Shown: positions 30,278 through 43,600 of the stretch, piece by piece | How the letters are laid out: every line of letters begins with the position of its first letter | Numbering within the stretch: position 1 is the stretch's first letter | Assembly (NCBI GenBank): GCA_021295815.1 | Contig: JAGWBQ010000007.1 | Span: forward strand, 124,001-188,000 | Direction of reading: 5' to 3' | DNA: 64,000 nucleotides | Source of the DNA: Gemmatimonadota bacterium | GTDB taxonomy: Bacteria > Gemmatimonadota > Gemmatimonadetes > Longimicrobiales > Gaopeijiaceae | The notes under the pieces: model-generated | Databases searched by the model: none | Told to the model about the DNA's origin: nothing | What the model saw: only the letters and a program-made list of their open reading frames with translations | Program-made: the position numbers and the translations under genes

Positions 30278-31317
30278 TGCTTACTTCTATCTGCACCGCT
30301 CTGGCGCTTGCGCTCCCGGTGTGGGAGAACGGATTCGCCGCACCTCTCGAGGCGGCCGAAGACTCCTACCCGGCCCACGCCCAAGGCGCATTTCCCGATC
30401 AGGGCGCCTCGTTCGTTCAGGATCAGGAAACCGCCGACGAGCACGCCGCTGACGAAACGGGCGAGGATCCCGACCTCCAGGGGATGCTTTTCCACCATCT
30501 GGCGGACGGCAGGACGATCGACTTCCACATCCTGGGCATCCACGAGACGATCACCCTTCCGGAGAACTGGCAGGTCACCGTAGCGGGCGTTTCCCTGAAT
30601 CTCGCGCCGACCAAGCACACGATCTTTCTCCTGCTGGCGGCATTCCTCTGCCTGGTTCTTCTGGTGCCGGTTGCGCGCAGGGCGAGGGCCGGGTACGACG
30701 AAGGTACGCCCACAGGGCTGTCGAACGCCGTCGAGGGGCTGATCCTCTACTTCCGGAACGAGGTGGTGCGCCGAAACATCGGTCGCGGCGCCGACGGTTA
30801 CACGGGATACATCCTCACCCTCTTCTTCTTCATCCTCTTCATGAATCTGCTCGGCCTCGTCCCCTTCGGGTCGACGGCCACGGGCAACATCATGGTCACC
30901 GGCGCACTGGCTCTCGTGACGCTCGCGGTCGTCGAATGCTCCGGGATGCGCGCGCTCGGCTTCCAAGGCTACATGCGCACCATCTTCCATGCGCCGCCGG
31001 GGCTCAAGGGTCCCATGCTCGTATTGGTCATGGCGATCCTGGTGCCGGTGGAGGCCATCGGCAAGGTCGCCAAGCCCTTCGCCCTCATGATCCGACTCTT
31101 CGCCAACATGTTCGCCGGCCACACCCTGATCCTCTCGCTGCTCGGCCTCATCTTCGTCTTCGCCACGATCGGGCCTGCCCGCTGGGCCATCGCCGGGGTC
31201 TCGGTCGCCATGGTGTCGCTGCTCATGGTCCTCGAGCTCTTCATAGCCCTTCTGCAGGCATATATCTTCGCGATGCTGACCTCCGTCTTCATAGGATCGA
31301 TCCGGCACGCGCACTGA
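30277..31317 (+). CDS. atpB: F0F1 ATP synthase subunit a
   Basis: A 346-residue subunit a, the stator half of the proton channel. The essential Arg is Arg273 in KPFALMIRLFANM, followed by FAGHTLIL; the C-terminal helix with LELFIALLQAYIFAML is also typical. The N-terminus is about 100 residues longer than E. coli subunit a and has a signal-like hydrophobic start followed by an acidic, His-containing stretch (ETADEHAADETGEDPD), so a cleaved leader is possible. The ATG overlaps the preceding stop by one base. Confidence 0.95.
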   Translation: MLTSICTALALALPVWENGFAAPLEAAEDSYPAHAQGAFPDQGASFVQDQETADEHAADETGEDPDLQGMLFHHLADGRTIDFHILGIHETITLPENWQVTVAGVSLNLAPTKHTIFLLLAAFLCLVLLVPVARRARAGYDEGTPTGLSNAVEGLILYFRNEVVRRNIGRGADGYTGYILTLFFFILFMNLLGLVPFGSTATGNIMVTGALALVTLAVVECSGMRALGFQGYMRTIFHAPPGLKGPMLVLVMAILVPVEAIGKVAKPFALMIRLFANMFAGHTLILSLLGLIFVFATIGPARWAIAGVSVAMVSLLMVLELFIALLQAYIFAMLTSVFIGSIRHAH

Positions 31318-31336
31318 TCCCGGTCGCGTCCAGCCT

Positions 31337-31369
31337 CCGGGGCACTCCACCCCCGGGCCGACCCGGCCC
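31337..31369 (+). promoter_or_regulatory. Two consecutive hairpins between atpB and atpE
   Basis: CCGGGG/CCCCGG (31337-31342 with 31351-31356, 8-base loop) and GGGCCG/CGGCCC (31355-31360 with 31364-31369, 3-base loop) overlap by two bases and so compete. There is no T-tract. They lie in the 88-base gap in front of the highly expressed c-subunit gene and could affect mRNA processing or stability. Confidence 0.35.
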
Positions 31370-31393
31370 GACCCCGACGCCACACCAACTTAG

Positions 31394-31681
<288 letters not shown>

Positions 31682-31685
31682 GGCT

Positions 31686-32315
31686 GTGAAGCACCAAGCC
31701 GCAGCTCGGAAGACCGGGCCCCCGGTCCGCCGCCTGGCCGTGCTCCGGAACGGGTCGTACGCGTCGGCGCTCGCGCTCGCCGGCTTGGCGCTGGTTCCCC
31801 AACCGGCGCTGGGCGCCGAAGGCGACCTCTTCGACATCAACGCGGGGCTCATGGTCTGGGTCCTGCTCGTCTTCGGCATCTTGCTGCTCATCCTCAGGCG
31901 TTACGCATGGGGCCCGATCCTAGCTGCGGTCAACGCGCGTGAAGAGAGGATACGCTCGGCGCTCGACGGTGCCGACCAGAGCCGGGACGAGGCTGCGACG
32001 CTCCTCGCCGAGCAACGCGAGCACCTCGCCGAAGCTCGTAGGCGATCCGGCGAAATCGTGGCCGAAGGTCGGGAGGCGGCCGAGAAGGTCAGGGCCCAGA
32101 TCGAAGCCAAGGCCCGGGCCGAAGCCGGGGCGCTCGTGGAGAGAGCCCGCGCCGAGATCGCCAGGGAGCGGGACGCCGCCATAGAGGAGATCCGCAGGGA
32201 GTCGGTCGACATCGCGCTCAAGGCGGCCTCGCACCTGGTTTCACAGCGGCTCGACGGAGAGAGCGACCGCGAGGTCGTGGAGCGCTACCTGAGCGGGATC
32301 GGCAGCGCGTCGTGA
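31686..32315 (+). CDS. atpF: F0F1 ATP synthase subunit b
   Basis: A 209-residue peripheral-stalk subunit: an N-terminal hydrophobic segment with signal-peptide character (ALALAGLALVPQPALGAEG), a membrane helix (GLMVWVLLVFGILLLILRRY) and a long charged coiled-coil with frequent Ala/Glu/Arg heptads. The GTG start is taken four bases after the atpE stop; no strong Shine-Dalgarno is seen. The possible cleavable leader is an extra relative to E. coli b. Its stop overlaps the atpH start (GTGA). Confidence 0.93.
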   Translation: MKHQAAARKTGPPVRRLAVLRNGSYASALALAGLALVPQPALGAEGDLFDINAGLMVWVLLVFGILLLILRRYAWGPILAAVNAREERIRSALDGADQSRDEAATLLAEQREHLAEARRRSGEIVAEGREAAEKVRAQIEAKARAEAGALVERARAEIARERDAAIEEIRRESVDIALKAASHLVSQRLDGESDREVVERYLSGIGSAS

Positions 32316-32863
32316 GGGGTGAAACCGTAGCCGCCAACTACGCGGCGACCCTCTTCGAGCTGGGGCGCAGGCACGATGCCCTGGCCGAATTCGGCGACGG
32401 CCTTGCGGCGGTGGCGGAACTCGTCGAGCAGGAGAAAGACTTCCGCACCTTCCTCGAGACGCCGCGCATCGACGATTCCTCCAGAAAAGACCTCATGCGC
32501 AGGGTCTTCGGCGACCGACTGCCCGGGCTCGTGCTCAACTTCCTCTTCGTCGTCGTCGATCGCGGCAGGCAGCGGCTGCTGATCGCGATCTCGAGTTCCT
32601 ATCAGGCCATGCTCGACGAGCATCTCGGTCGGGAGCACGTGCAGGTCACGCTCGCCCGCCCGGCCGATGACGCCATGCGCGCCGTAATCGCGGAGCGGCT
32701 GACGACGCTTCTTGGACGGGAGGCGATCCCGCACGTCGAGGTTCGCCCGGAGATACTGGGCGGCATCGTGGTCCGGGCCGGAGACGCCATCTACGACGGA
32801 TCGGTACGCGGCAGGCTCAAGCGACTGCGGCATCGTCTGCTCGGCGTGCGCCTCGCACACTAA
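32312..32863 (+). CDS. atpH: F0F1 ATP synthase subunit delta
   Basis: A 183-residue delta (OSCP) subunit linking the b stalk to the top of F1. [18 protein letters not shown] near the N-terminus and the C-terminal [20 protein letters not shown] motif are diagnostic. GTG start in a 4-base overlap with atpF. Confidence 0.94.
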   Translation: MRGETVAANYAATLFELGRRHDALAEFGDGLAAVAELVEQEKDFRTFLETPRIDDSSRKDLMRRVFGDRLPGLVLNFLFVVVDRGRQRLLIAISSSYQAMLDEHLGREHVQVTLARPADDAMRAVIAERLTTLLGREAIPHVEVRPEILGGIVVRAGDAIYDGSVRGRLKRLRHRLLGVRLAH

Positions 32864-32892
32864 ACACTCGCAAATACAAGACCAGGTTCAGA

Positions 32893-34485
<1,593 letters not shown>

Positions 34486-34498
34486 GGGGCGGACGACC

Positions 34499-36902
<2,404 letters not shown>

Positions 36903-36903
36903 G

Positions 36904-37173
36904 ATGCCCCGTCCGCCGCTGGAAGTGAGGGTGGTGTCGCCCGAAAAGGTGGTTTTCGAAGGCCAGGCTTCGGCGGTCGTGGCGCCCGCCTGGGACGGTT
37001 TCGTCGGCATTCTGCCCGGCCACGCGCCCATGCTCGCCCTGCTGGGCGAAGGCGAGCTCAGGGCGGAGCGGCCCGCAGGCGGAACCGAGACGTTCACCGT
37101 CGCGGACGGGGTGCTGAAGGTCGACCAAGGCAGGGTCACGGTGCTCACCGAGCATGCTCGAATTGACGACTGA
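36904..37173 (+). CDS. atpC: F0F1 ATP synthase subunit epsilon, short form
   Basis: An 89-residue epsilon subunit comprising only the N-terminal beta-sandwich (LEVRVVSPEKVVFEG, GFVGILPGHAPMLALLGEG). The usual C-terminal two-helix domain of about 45 residues, which inhibits ATP hydrolysis in many bacteria, is missing. Natural short forms exist in some phyla, so this is likely not a truncation. The ATG lies one base after the atpD stop, and its own stop shares a base with the next start. Confidence 0.93.
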   Translation: MPRPPLEVRVVSPEKVVFEGQASAVVAPAWDGFVGILPGHAPMLALLGEGELRAERPAGGTETFTVADGVLKVDQGRVTVLTEHARIDD

Positions 37174-37991
37174 TGAGGGTCGACCTCCATATCCACACCA
37201 CCGCCTCGGACGGCGCCTGGTCGCCTGAGCGGGTGGTTCGTGGAGCCAGGGAAGGAGGGCTCGACCTGATCGCGATCGCCGATCACGACACGACCTCGGG
37301 CTACTCCACCGCCGAACGGACCGGGCGCGAGGTTCGCGTCCAGGTGGTCCCGGCCGTAGAAGTGAGCGCGACCCACGACAAGACCGACATTCACATCCTG
37401 GGCTATTTCGTGGATTCCGACTCGCCGGGGCTGCTGGCGCAGACGAGCGCCACCGGCGACACCCGCGTCCGACGCATGAAGGAGATGGTCGGGAGACTGA
37501 GGAGCGTCGGGATCGCCATCACCTACGAAGACGTGATCGAGGTCGCCGGGCCCGACCGGGGCTCCTTGGCACGTCCCCACCTGGCCAAGGCGCTGGTGAG
37601 GCGCGGCGCCGCGAGGAACGTCCAGGACGCCTTCGACCGCTACATCGCCGACGGGTCGCCCTTCTATCTACCGGTGGACGTCATGTCGCCCAGGCGCGCG
37701 GTTCAGGTGATCCGGGAAGCGGGCGGAATCGCGGTCTGGGCTCATCCTCCCTTCCGGCTTCTCGACCCCATGCTCCCTTCGCTGGTGCGGGCCGGTCTGG
37801 GCGGACTCGAGGTCTACCGTCCCTCGCACGGTCCCGGCGACGTTCTCCGCCTGGAAGAGCTTTGCCGAACCCACGGTCTGCTCATGAGCGGAGGCTCGGA
37901 CTGGCACAATCCGGATTCCGGCAAAGCGCTCGGAGATTTCTTCGTGGACGCCTTCGAGATCGAGCCCTTGCTCGAGGCCGGGGGAATTTAG
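37173..37991 (+). CDS. PHP-domain phosphoesterase (RNase AM/YciV-like)
   Basis: A 272-residue PHP-family metal hydrolase. Metal-ligand motifs are DLHIHTTASDG at the N-terminus, IADHDT, a Glu in VPAVEVSA, His in DIHILGYF, AHPPF and SGGSDWH near the C-terminus. Length and order match the group that hydrolyses 3',5'-nucleotide bisphosphates or trims RNA from the 5' end. The ATG overlaps the atpC stop by one base, so it is probably co-expressed with ATP synthase, though no functional link is known. Confidence 0.87.
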   Translation: MRVDLHIHTTASDGAWSPERVVRGAREGGLDLIAIADHDTTSGYSTAERTGREVRVQVVPAVEVSATHDKTDIHILGYFVDSDSPGLLAQTSATGDTRVRRMKEMVGRLRSVGIAITYEDVIEVAGPDRGSLARPHLAKALVRRGAARNVQDAFDRYIADGSPFYLPVDVMSPRRAVQVIREAGGIAVWAHPPFRLLDPMLPSLVRAGLGGLEVYRPSHGPGDVLRLEELCRTHGLLMSGGSDWHNPDSGKALGDFFVDAFEIEPLLEAGGI

Positions 37992-37997
37992 GAGGGG

Positions 37998-39941
37998 TTG
38001 TCGAATGAAGCCCCCATTGCACGGTCGCCCGTGACAGCCGCCGGGCAGCAGGTACGAACGCTCGTGCTGGGCGCTCTCGTCGCGGGTGTCGCCGGCTGTG
38101 GGCCGAGCGCCGAAACCGTGCCTCCGGCCGATGTCCTGGGAAGGCGTCCGGCCGACCGATTGTTCGACGATCCCGAACTCCAGCGTGTCACGGACCTGGC
38201 GCTCGCGGGCGACGTGTCCGGGCTCGTCGGGCTTCTGACCGAGGTTCGGCCCGACATTCGGGCACGAGCGGTGTTCTCACTGCCGACTGCGGTCGACCGA
38301 GCCGGTGCAAGCCCGGAGCGCGGACTCGCCGAGGCGCTGGTCGAGCTGATGGACGATCCGGCGCCCTTGGTCAGAAGCGATGTCGTCTTCGCGTTGGGAA
38401 AACTGGATTGGACCAGGGAGGACACGGTGCGGGGGACGGACGCACAAGGGATGGAAACGGCCTCTGGCGCGACGGATGCGGGCTCCGGGACGACAGGTTC
38501 GCTCGTGGTCGGCGCGCTAGCCGGGTATCTGACGACCGAGAACGATCCTGGAGCGCGTGAGCTCGCCTACCGGACTCTCGGCGATCTCGTCTCGCGGGAG
38601 CCCGCTGCGGTCGAAGCTCTCGTCGGTATGAAGGAGGAAGTTCGCGCGGACGAACTCCATCTCTGGCTGGCCGCGCTCGCCAAGATGGGAAACGGCGTCC
38701 TCCCGGTGCCGAGGGAGGTCCGCGACACGCTGACCGCGGAGCTCCTGAGTCCCGACGCCAAAGTCCGGCTCGCTGCCGCGACCTTTTTCTCAGCTGTGCC
38801 TTCCATCCGCTCATGGGGCGGACGCAATCTCTTCCTTCGCCACGCGCTCGACAAGTACGCGCGGGACGATCCTGCGGCGATTCACGTACTCAAGGGTCTG
38901 GCGCCTCTGATGGACGCGATGGACGCGGCACGCTTAAGGGAGTGGGCGGACTCGGCGTCCGACTGGCGCGCGCGCGCCGCCGCGGTGCGCGGCCTGAACC
39001 CGGAGACGATCAGCCTCTTCAGCCTCGTCGACGCGCTCGACGATCCGTCCGCGGCGGTAGCCGGGGCCGCCGGTTCCAGGCTCCGGCATGTGAGACTCGG
39101 AAACGAGACCGGCGAATCGCTCAACGAGTGGTTGGAATCGACCGAGGGACGATTGGGAGCGAAGAGAGCGCTGCTCATCAACCGAGCCTCCTCTCGGGAC
39201 AGCGAGCCCGTCGTCGATTGGGCCACGAAGGCACTGCAGTCCGGGACGCAGGCCGAGCGGGCGGTCGCGGCCGAAGCGCTGGCGTACGTGGCCGACGAGA
39301 AGGCTGCCGGGTTGCTCGCTCGCCTCCGGGACGCTTTGGATCGCCCTCGACCGGCCTGTCCTGCGTCCACCAGCGGGCCGGCGCTCTCCGATTCGGGAGG
39401 GACGGTGGACTGGGCGGGGCTCGCACGAACTCTGCCGTCCGACGGCGAGCACGGGCTCGAGTTCCGGACCACACGCGGCACGGTCACCTTCGAACTCTTC
39501 GCCGAAGAGGCGCCGCTCTCGGTCCAGGCGATCATCGAGCTCGCAAGCGCCGGTCGGCTGGATTGCAGATGGCTCGAACCGGAGGTCATCGGAGAAAGCG
39601 TGCGCTTGCGCCCCGCCGACTGGAACGGTGACGGCGAGGTGCCGTTCGGCGGAACCGACTTGTCGCTCGCGGACCTGCCTGCGGAAATAACCCGTTCCCG
39701 TCCTGGGCGGGGAACGCTGGTTCTCGTCCCCTGGCCGGCGGAGACTCGCGATCAGCTCGGAGTCGAGGTCTCTCCCGGGCTCGTCATGGTCCGTTCCGAG
39801 GTGGTTGACTTGCCAACTCCGGTGACCGTGATCGGTTCCGCAGTGGAAGGACTCGCGGTGCTGGACCGGCTCGAATACCTTGACTTGATCGAGTCGGTCC
39901 GACTTGTCCGCACAACCCCCCGGACCGGGACGTACCCATAA
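37998..39941 (+). CDS. Lipoprotein with HEAT-like repeats and degenerate cyclophilin domain
   Basis: About 640 residues: a lipoprotein signal (GVAGC), helical HEAT-like repeats (PAPLVRSDVVFALGKL and similar, about residues 60-440) and a C-terminal cyclophilin-like domain (about 490-640; TTRGTVTFELFAEEAPLSVQAI). The catalytic FHR region of cyclophilins reads RWLEPEV here, so prolyl isomerase activity is unlikely. The start is unclear: the TTG at 37998 is only two bases after GGAGGGG, whereas an ATG at 38005 has good spacing but is out of frame; a GTG at 38031 is also possible. It follows the PHP gene after six bases. Confidence 0.72.
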   Translation: MSNEAPIARSPVTAAGQQVRTLVLGALVAGVAGCGPSAETVPPADVLGRRPADRLFDDPELQRVTDLALAGDVSGLVGLLTEVRPDIRARAVFSLPTAVDRAGASPERGLAEALVELMDDPAPLVRSDVVFALGKLDWTREDTVRGTDAQGMETASGATDAGSGTTGSLVVGALAGYLTTENDPGARELAYRTLGDLVSREPAAVEALVGMKEEVRADELHLWLAALAKMGNGVLPVPREVRDTLTAELLSPDAKVRLAAATFFSAVPSIRSWGGRNLFLRHALDKYARDDPAAIHVLKGLAPLMDAMDAARLREWADSASDWRARAAAVRGLNPETISLFSLVDALDDPSAAVAGAAGSRLRHVRLGNETGESLNEWLESTEGRLGAKRALLINRASSRDSEPVVDWATKALQSGTQAERAVAAEALAYVADEKAAGLLARLRDALDRPRPACPASTSGPALSDSGGTVDWAGLARTLPSDGEHGLEFRTTRGTVTFELFAEEAPLSVQAIIELASAGRLDCRWLEPEVIGESVRLRPADWNGDGEVPFGGTDLSLADLPAEITRSRPGRGTLVLVPWPAETRDQLGVEVSPGLVMVRSEVVDLPTPVTVIGSAVEGLAVLDRLEYLDLIESVRLVRTTPRTGTYP

Positions 39942-39954
39942 CGCAGGAGGGCTC

Positions 39955-40536
39955 ATGACCCATCGTCCACCGCGCAGCCGGCCGAGCGCCGCTCCAGGCG
40001 CCGGAACCGCCATGCGGGCGCTCTCGCTCGCCTTGCTGATGGCGGTAACGGCCTGTTTCTCCAACAGGCCCGTCTTCGGCGGACGAGGAGGCGTGCAGGA
40101 GACCTTCAACGTTCAAGCGCAGGTGGTGAGCTGGCTGGTCCGGAACTACCAGCCATCGGAGTCTCTCGGGACGGCGAAGGCGTTCTGCGTCGTGGCCGCC
40201 GATCTGGGCGGCAATCAGTTGATTGCGCTCTCCATGGTCACGCGGCCCACCGATTACGATCCTCCCGCAAGGCTGATGGGCCGCTTGCGTTCCAGGGACC
40301 CGGGGGTTCTGCCGATCTCCCGATGTAGGAGAGACGACGAGCTCGTGGAGCGATTGGTCGACGGCGACGACCGGGCGGTGGTGGTGGGCGTGGGTTACCC
40401 TTTCTGGGTGACCGCGAACCTTGCGCGATTGCAGGTCGTGGTGCGCGAAAGCGCAAATGTGAGTTACAGCTACGGGTGCTCGATCGAGCGTGGCAGGGAA
40501 GGATGGGCGGTCAGAAACTGCATCCGGCGCTTATAG
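39955..40536 (+). CDS. Putative lipoprotein of unknown function
   Basis: A 193-residue protein I do not recognise. An internal LALLMAVTAC segment looks like a lipoprotein signal with lipobox Cys, preceded by a 20-residue basic, proline-rich stretch; the internal ATG at 40012 would give a more normal signal, but GGAGGG lies directly before the ATG at 39955. The mature part has no repeats or membrane segments and several cysteines (ISRCRRDDE, GCSIERG, VRNCIRRL). It is 13 bases after the HEAT-cyclophilin gene, so probably in the same operon. Confidence 0.6.
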   Translation: MTHRPPRSRPSAAPGAGTAMRALSLALLMAVTACFSNRPVFGGRGGVQETFNVQAQVVSWLVRNYQPSESLGTAKAFCVVAADLGGNQLIALSMVTRPTDYDPPARLMGRLRSRDPGVLPISRCRRDDELVERLVDGDDRAVVVGVGYPFWVTANLARLQVVVRESANVSYSYGCSIERGREGWAVRNCIRRL

Positions 40537-40555
40537 AGTCCCGTCCGAGACCGCA

Positions 40556-40621
40556 ATCCACGAGAGGTCACAACCCGCGGAGAGGTCGCGATCCACGAGA
40601 GGTCGCGACCTGCAGAGGTCG
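40556..40621. repeat. Two-copy tandem repeat between convergent genes
   Basis: Two imperfect copies (40556-40590 and 40591-40621) each begin ATCCACGAGAGGTC and contain a second AGAGGTCG; the second copy is two bases shorter in the middle and contains the palindrome GGTCGCGACC. It fills most of the 104 bases between the small lipoprotein gene and the TonB receptor on the other strand. Its role is unknown; no T-tract is present. Confidence 0.6.
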
Positions 40622-40640
40622 TTAGACCGCCCGCCCGAAA

Positions 40641-43600
40641 TTACCTGCGTCCTCCCAGGCTCACCTTGACCCCGAGCTGGGCCTGCCACTGGGAATCCGG
40701 GGTCAGCACCGACCACGGCGCGGCGGCCTCCAGATTGCCTTCGGCGTTCTGGGCGGGCAGGGCGCCTCCGGACCATCTTGAGAAGAGCTCTCCCGGCCCC
40801 CCGAACGAGGCGGCCCGGCCGACGGGCTCGAGCAGGGGAACCACGCTGCGGATGGACTGCACCCGCCCCCAGGAGGGATCGAAGAAGGAAAGAAGGTTGA
40901 TCATGTCCAATTCGATCCTGACGTCGGCTCCTCCCGCCCGGATGGGATGGGCGACACGCAGGTCGAGGTTTTGCTGCCAGGGCGCCCTGCAGGCGTTCCG
41001 GTCGAGAATGTCACCGCGGTTGGCGGCCAGACAGGGATCCGCATCGAGCGCGTGCGCCAGAAGAGCCGTGGTCAGGAAGGAGGCCGGGACCTCGCCGGCT
41101 TCGTTCGGTACGTAGAGGGCGTCGTTGAAACGGTCGAAAGCCGGCCCCACCGAGGGATAGCCGTCGCCGTTCAGATCGCCGCGGTACACATAGGTGAACG
41201 GAAGCCCTGACTGGGCGTTGTAGAAGATGCCCAACTCGGTCGGAACGCCCGGTAGGGGCCGACCGTACAAGGCCGCCACGAACTTGTGCGGACGGTCGAA
41301 ATTCGAAGTGCGCAGGAGCGGGTCGTTGACGTTGCCGCCGGTGGCGTTGAACCCGAAATTGGAGATCATGTCGACCTCGGTCAGGCTCTGCTTGTCGAAG
41401 GAGCGCGCGTACGAGTATCCGGCCTGAAAGGCGAGGGCGTCGGTGATCGCCCCGCGTGCCTCGGCGGTGAACGAATATGTCCAGTCCCGGCCCTCGTTCT
41501 TCACCATCAGCACATGATCGAAGTCGTCGAAGTCGCGGTTCGGCTCGAAGCCCAGATTGGTGGCGTTGCCGTAGTGCGGCCGCTCGAGCCCTCCGTAGCC
41601 CTCGAGGGGCCCGAGATCTCTCGTGGGGGAGCCGAGATTTTTCTCCTCCACGGTCACCTGGTTGCGTGCGTGGCTGAAGAGGAAGCCCAGCGATCCGCTC
41701 AGCCTGCTCGTGAACTCGTGATCCACCATCGCCGAGAACTTGTAGTAGCGCGGATATACGAAGTCCTCGTGGAACACCACGATGGGACTCACGAACTCCG
41801 GGTTCCCGTTCAGGCAGGTGTCATGGAGAGTCGTCGGATCGAAGCGTGGAGAGGTGTTGCCTGAGAGCGGATCGTCGTTCCAACGCCCGTTGCAGACCAT
41901 GGTGGTCGTGCGCAGACCGTTGTAGTGGAAAGCGTTGGAGAGCCAGACGTAGGGGAGCTGACCTGTGAAATATCCGGCCCCTCCACGAACCTGGGTCGTG
42001 AGCTCGCCCTCGCTCTGCCAGTTGAAGCCGAAGCGCGGAGAGAGCATGACCGCGACGCTCGGCCTCTTCGAGGTGTCGTAGCGACCTTCCGGTACGATGA
42101 CGAACGTGGTGGTACGTCCGAGCTGCTCGTCGAAGGGAACATTGCGTTCCGGTACGTCGAGGAGCAAAGGAACGTCGGCCCGCAGGCCGAAATGCAGGGT
42201 GAGCCCCTTGCCCGCATCTATCTCGTTCTGCACGTAGGCGCCGGTTTCGAGAACGGAGAAGGCGATGTCCTCGGATTGGCCTGGTCGAAGAATGGTGCGC
42301 TGATACCGCTGTGGAGCGTTGTTGCGCACATCGTCCATGCTGGCGAAGTAGTAGTCCCCGGAGGCTCCGGGCAGGTAGAGGTGGTTTATGGTGTTGAGCG
42401 CCGCGGTGATGCCGATCGTGTATCGGCTTCCCCTGGAGTTGGGGATGGTGAAGGTGTTCCGCAGGCGGTAGCTGGCCTGACGCAGGTCGTTCTTATGCGC
42501 GAAGAACTGCGAACCGGCCCTAAGTGCCCGACTGTACGTGTTGCCGTCGCCCGCCGGGGAGCGGAGGTTGACCTCCAATTGGGGGAAGTCCGAAACCGGA
42601 TCGGTTCCGTCTCTGGTGAACTGATAGCTGAACTCGAGCTCGTTTCCGGCGTTCGCGCCCACCTGGCTGATGAGCTGAGCGGTGAAGACGTTGTTGAGAG
42701 CGGTCCGGCGAACCGAGTTCGAGGAGAGTTCGTAAGCCTCGAACGCGGTACGGTTGGGGGTTTCGTCGTTGCCCGCCACCGCAAAGACGTTGCGCACCAG
42801 AAGCCGGTGCCGGTCGCTGAGCGCGGCATCGACCCTGCCGAAGACGTTGCCGAGCTCCTGGCCGAGGAGGTACGGACCCGGGTCGCCGACATCGACTCCG
42901 TGGCTGGCGTTGAAGTAGTTGCTGAAATCGCCGATGGCCGTGCCCGTCAATTGGGTGAGGGCGGCCGCGTCCCGACCGACGTTGAAGCCGGTGGGCGGCT
43001 GATCGCGAGCCTCGAATTCCGTCGAGACGAAGAAGTGAGCCCTGTTCTCGACGATGGGACCGCCGGCGCTGAACCCGACGAGCTGCCGGTCGACGCCCGA
43101 GGCCGCGACCGGTCCGGTGGGAAGGAAGAGGTCGCCCATTACGGCCTCGTGGCGCCCGACCGCGAAGCCGCTGAACTCCCATTCGTTGGTTCCCACCTTG
43201 GTCACCGCGTTCATGACCCCGCCCGCGAAGCCGGAGAGGCGCACGTCGTAGGGAGCGACCAGCACCTCGTACTGCGCGACGGCGTCGATGGGGAGCATCT
43301 TAGCGCCGGCCTGACCCCCCGGTACGCCTGCGGATGTCAGCCCGAAGAGGTCCTTGTTGGCCACACCGTCGATGAGTACCTGGTTGTAGCGGTCGTTTTG
43401 GCCGCCGATGGAAAAGCCGCCGTCCTCGGTCGTCTTCACCAGCGGCGAGAGGTTGGCGAGCTCCATGACGTCGCGCGACAGGATGGGGACCGACTCCACG
43501 AGACGCTCGTTCAACAAGGTGGAGGGACCCACCTGGCTCGGATTGAAGATGTTGGCGCGATCGGCTTCGACGCTGATCCCCTCCAAGGTGATCGCTCGCT

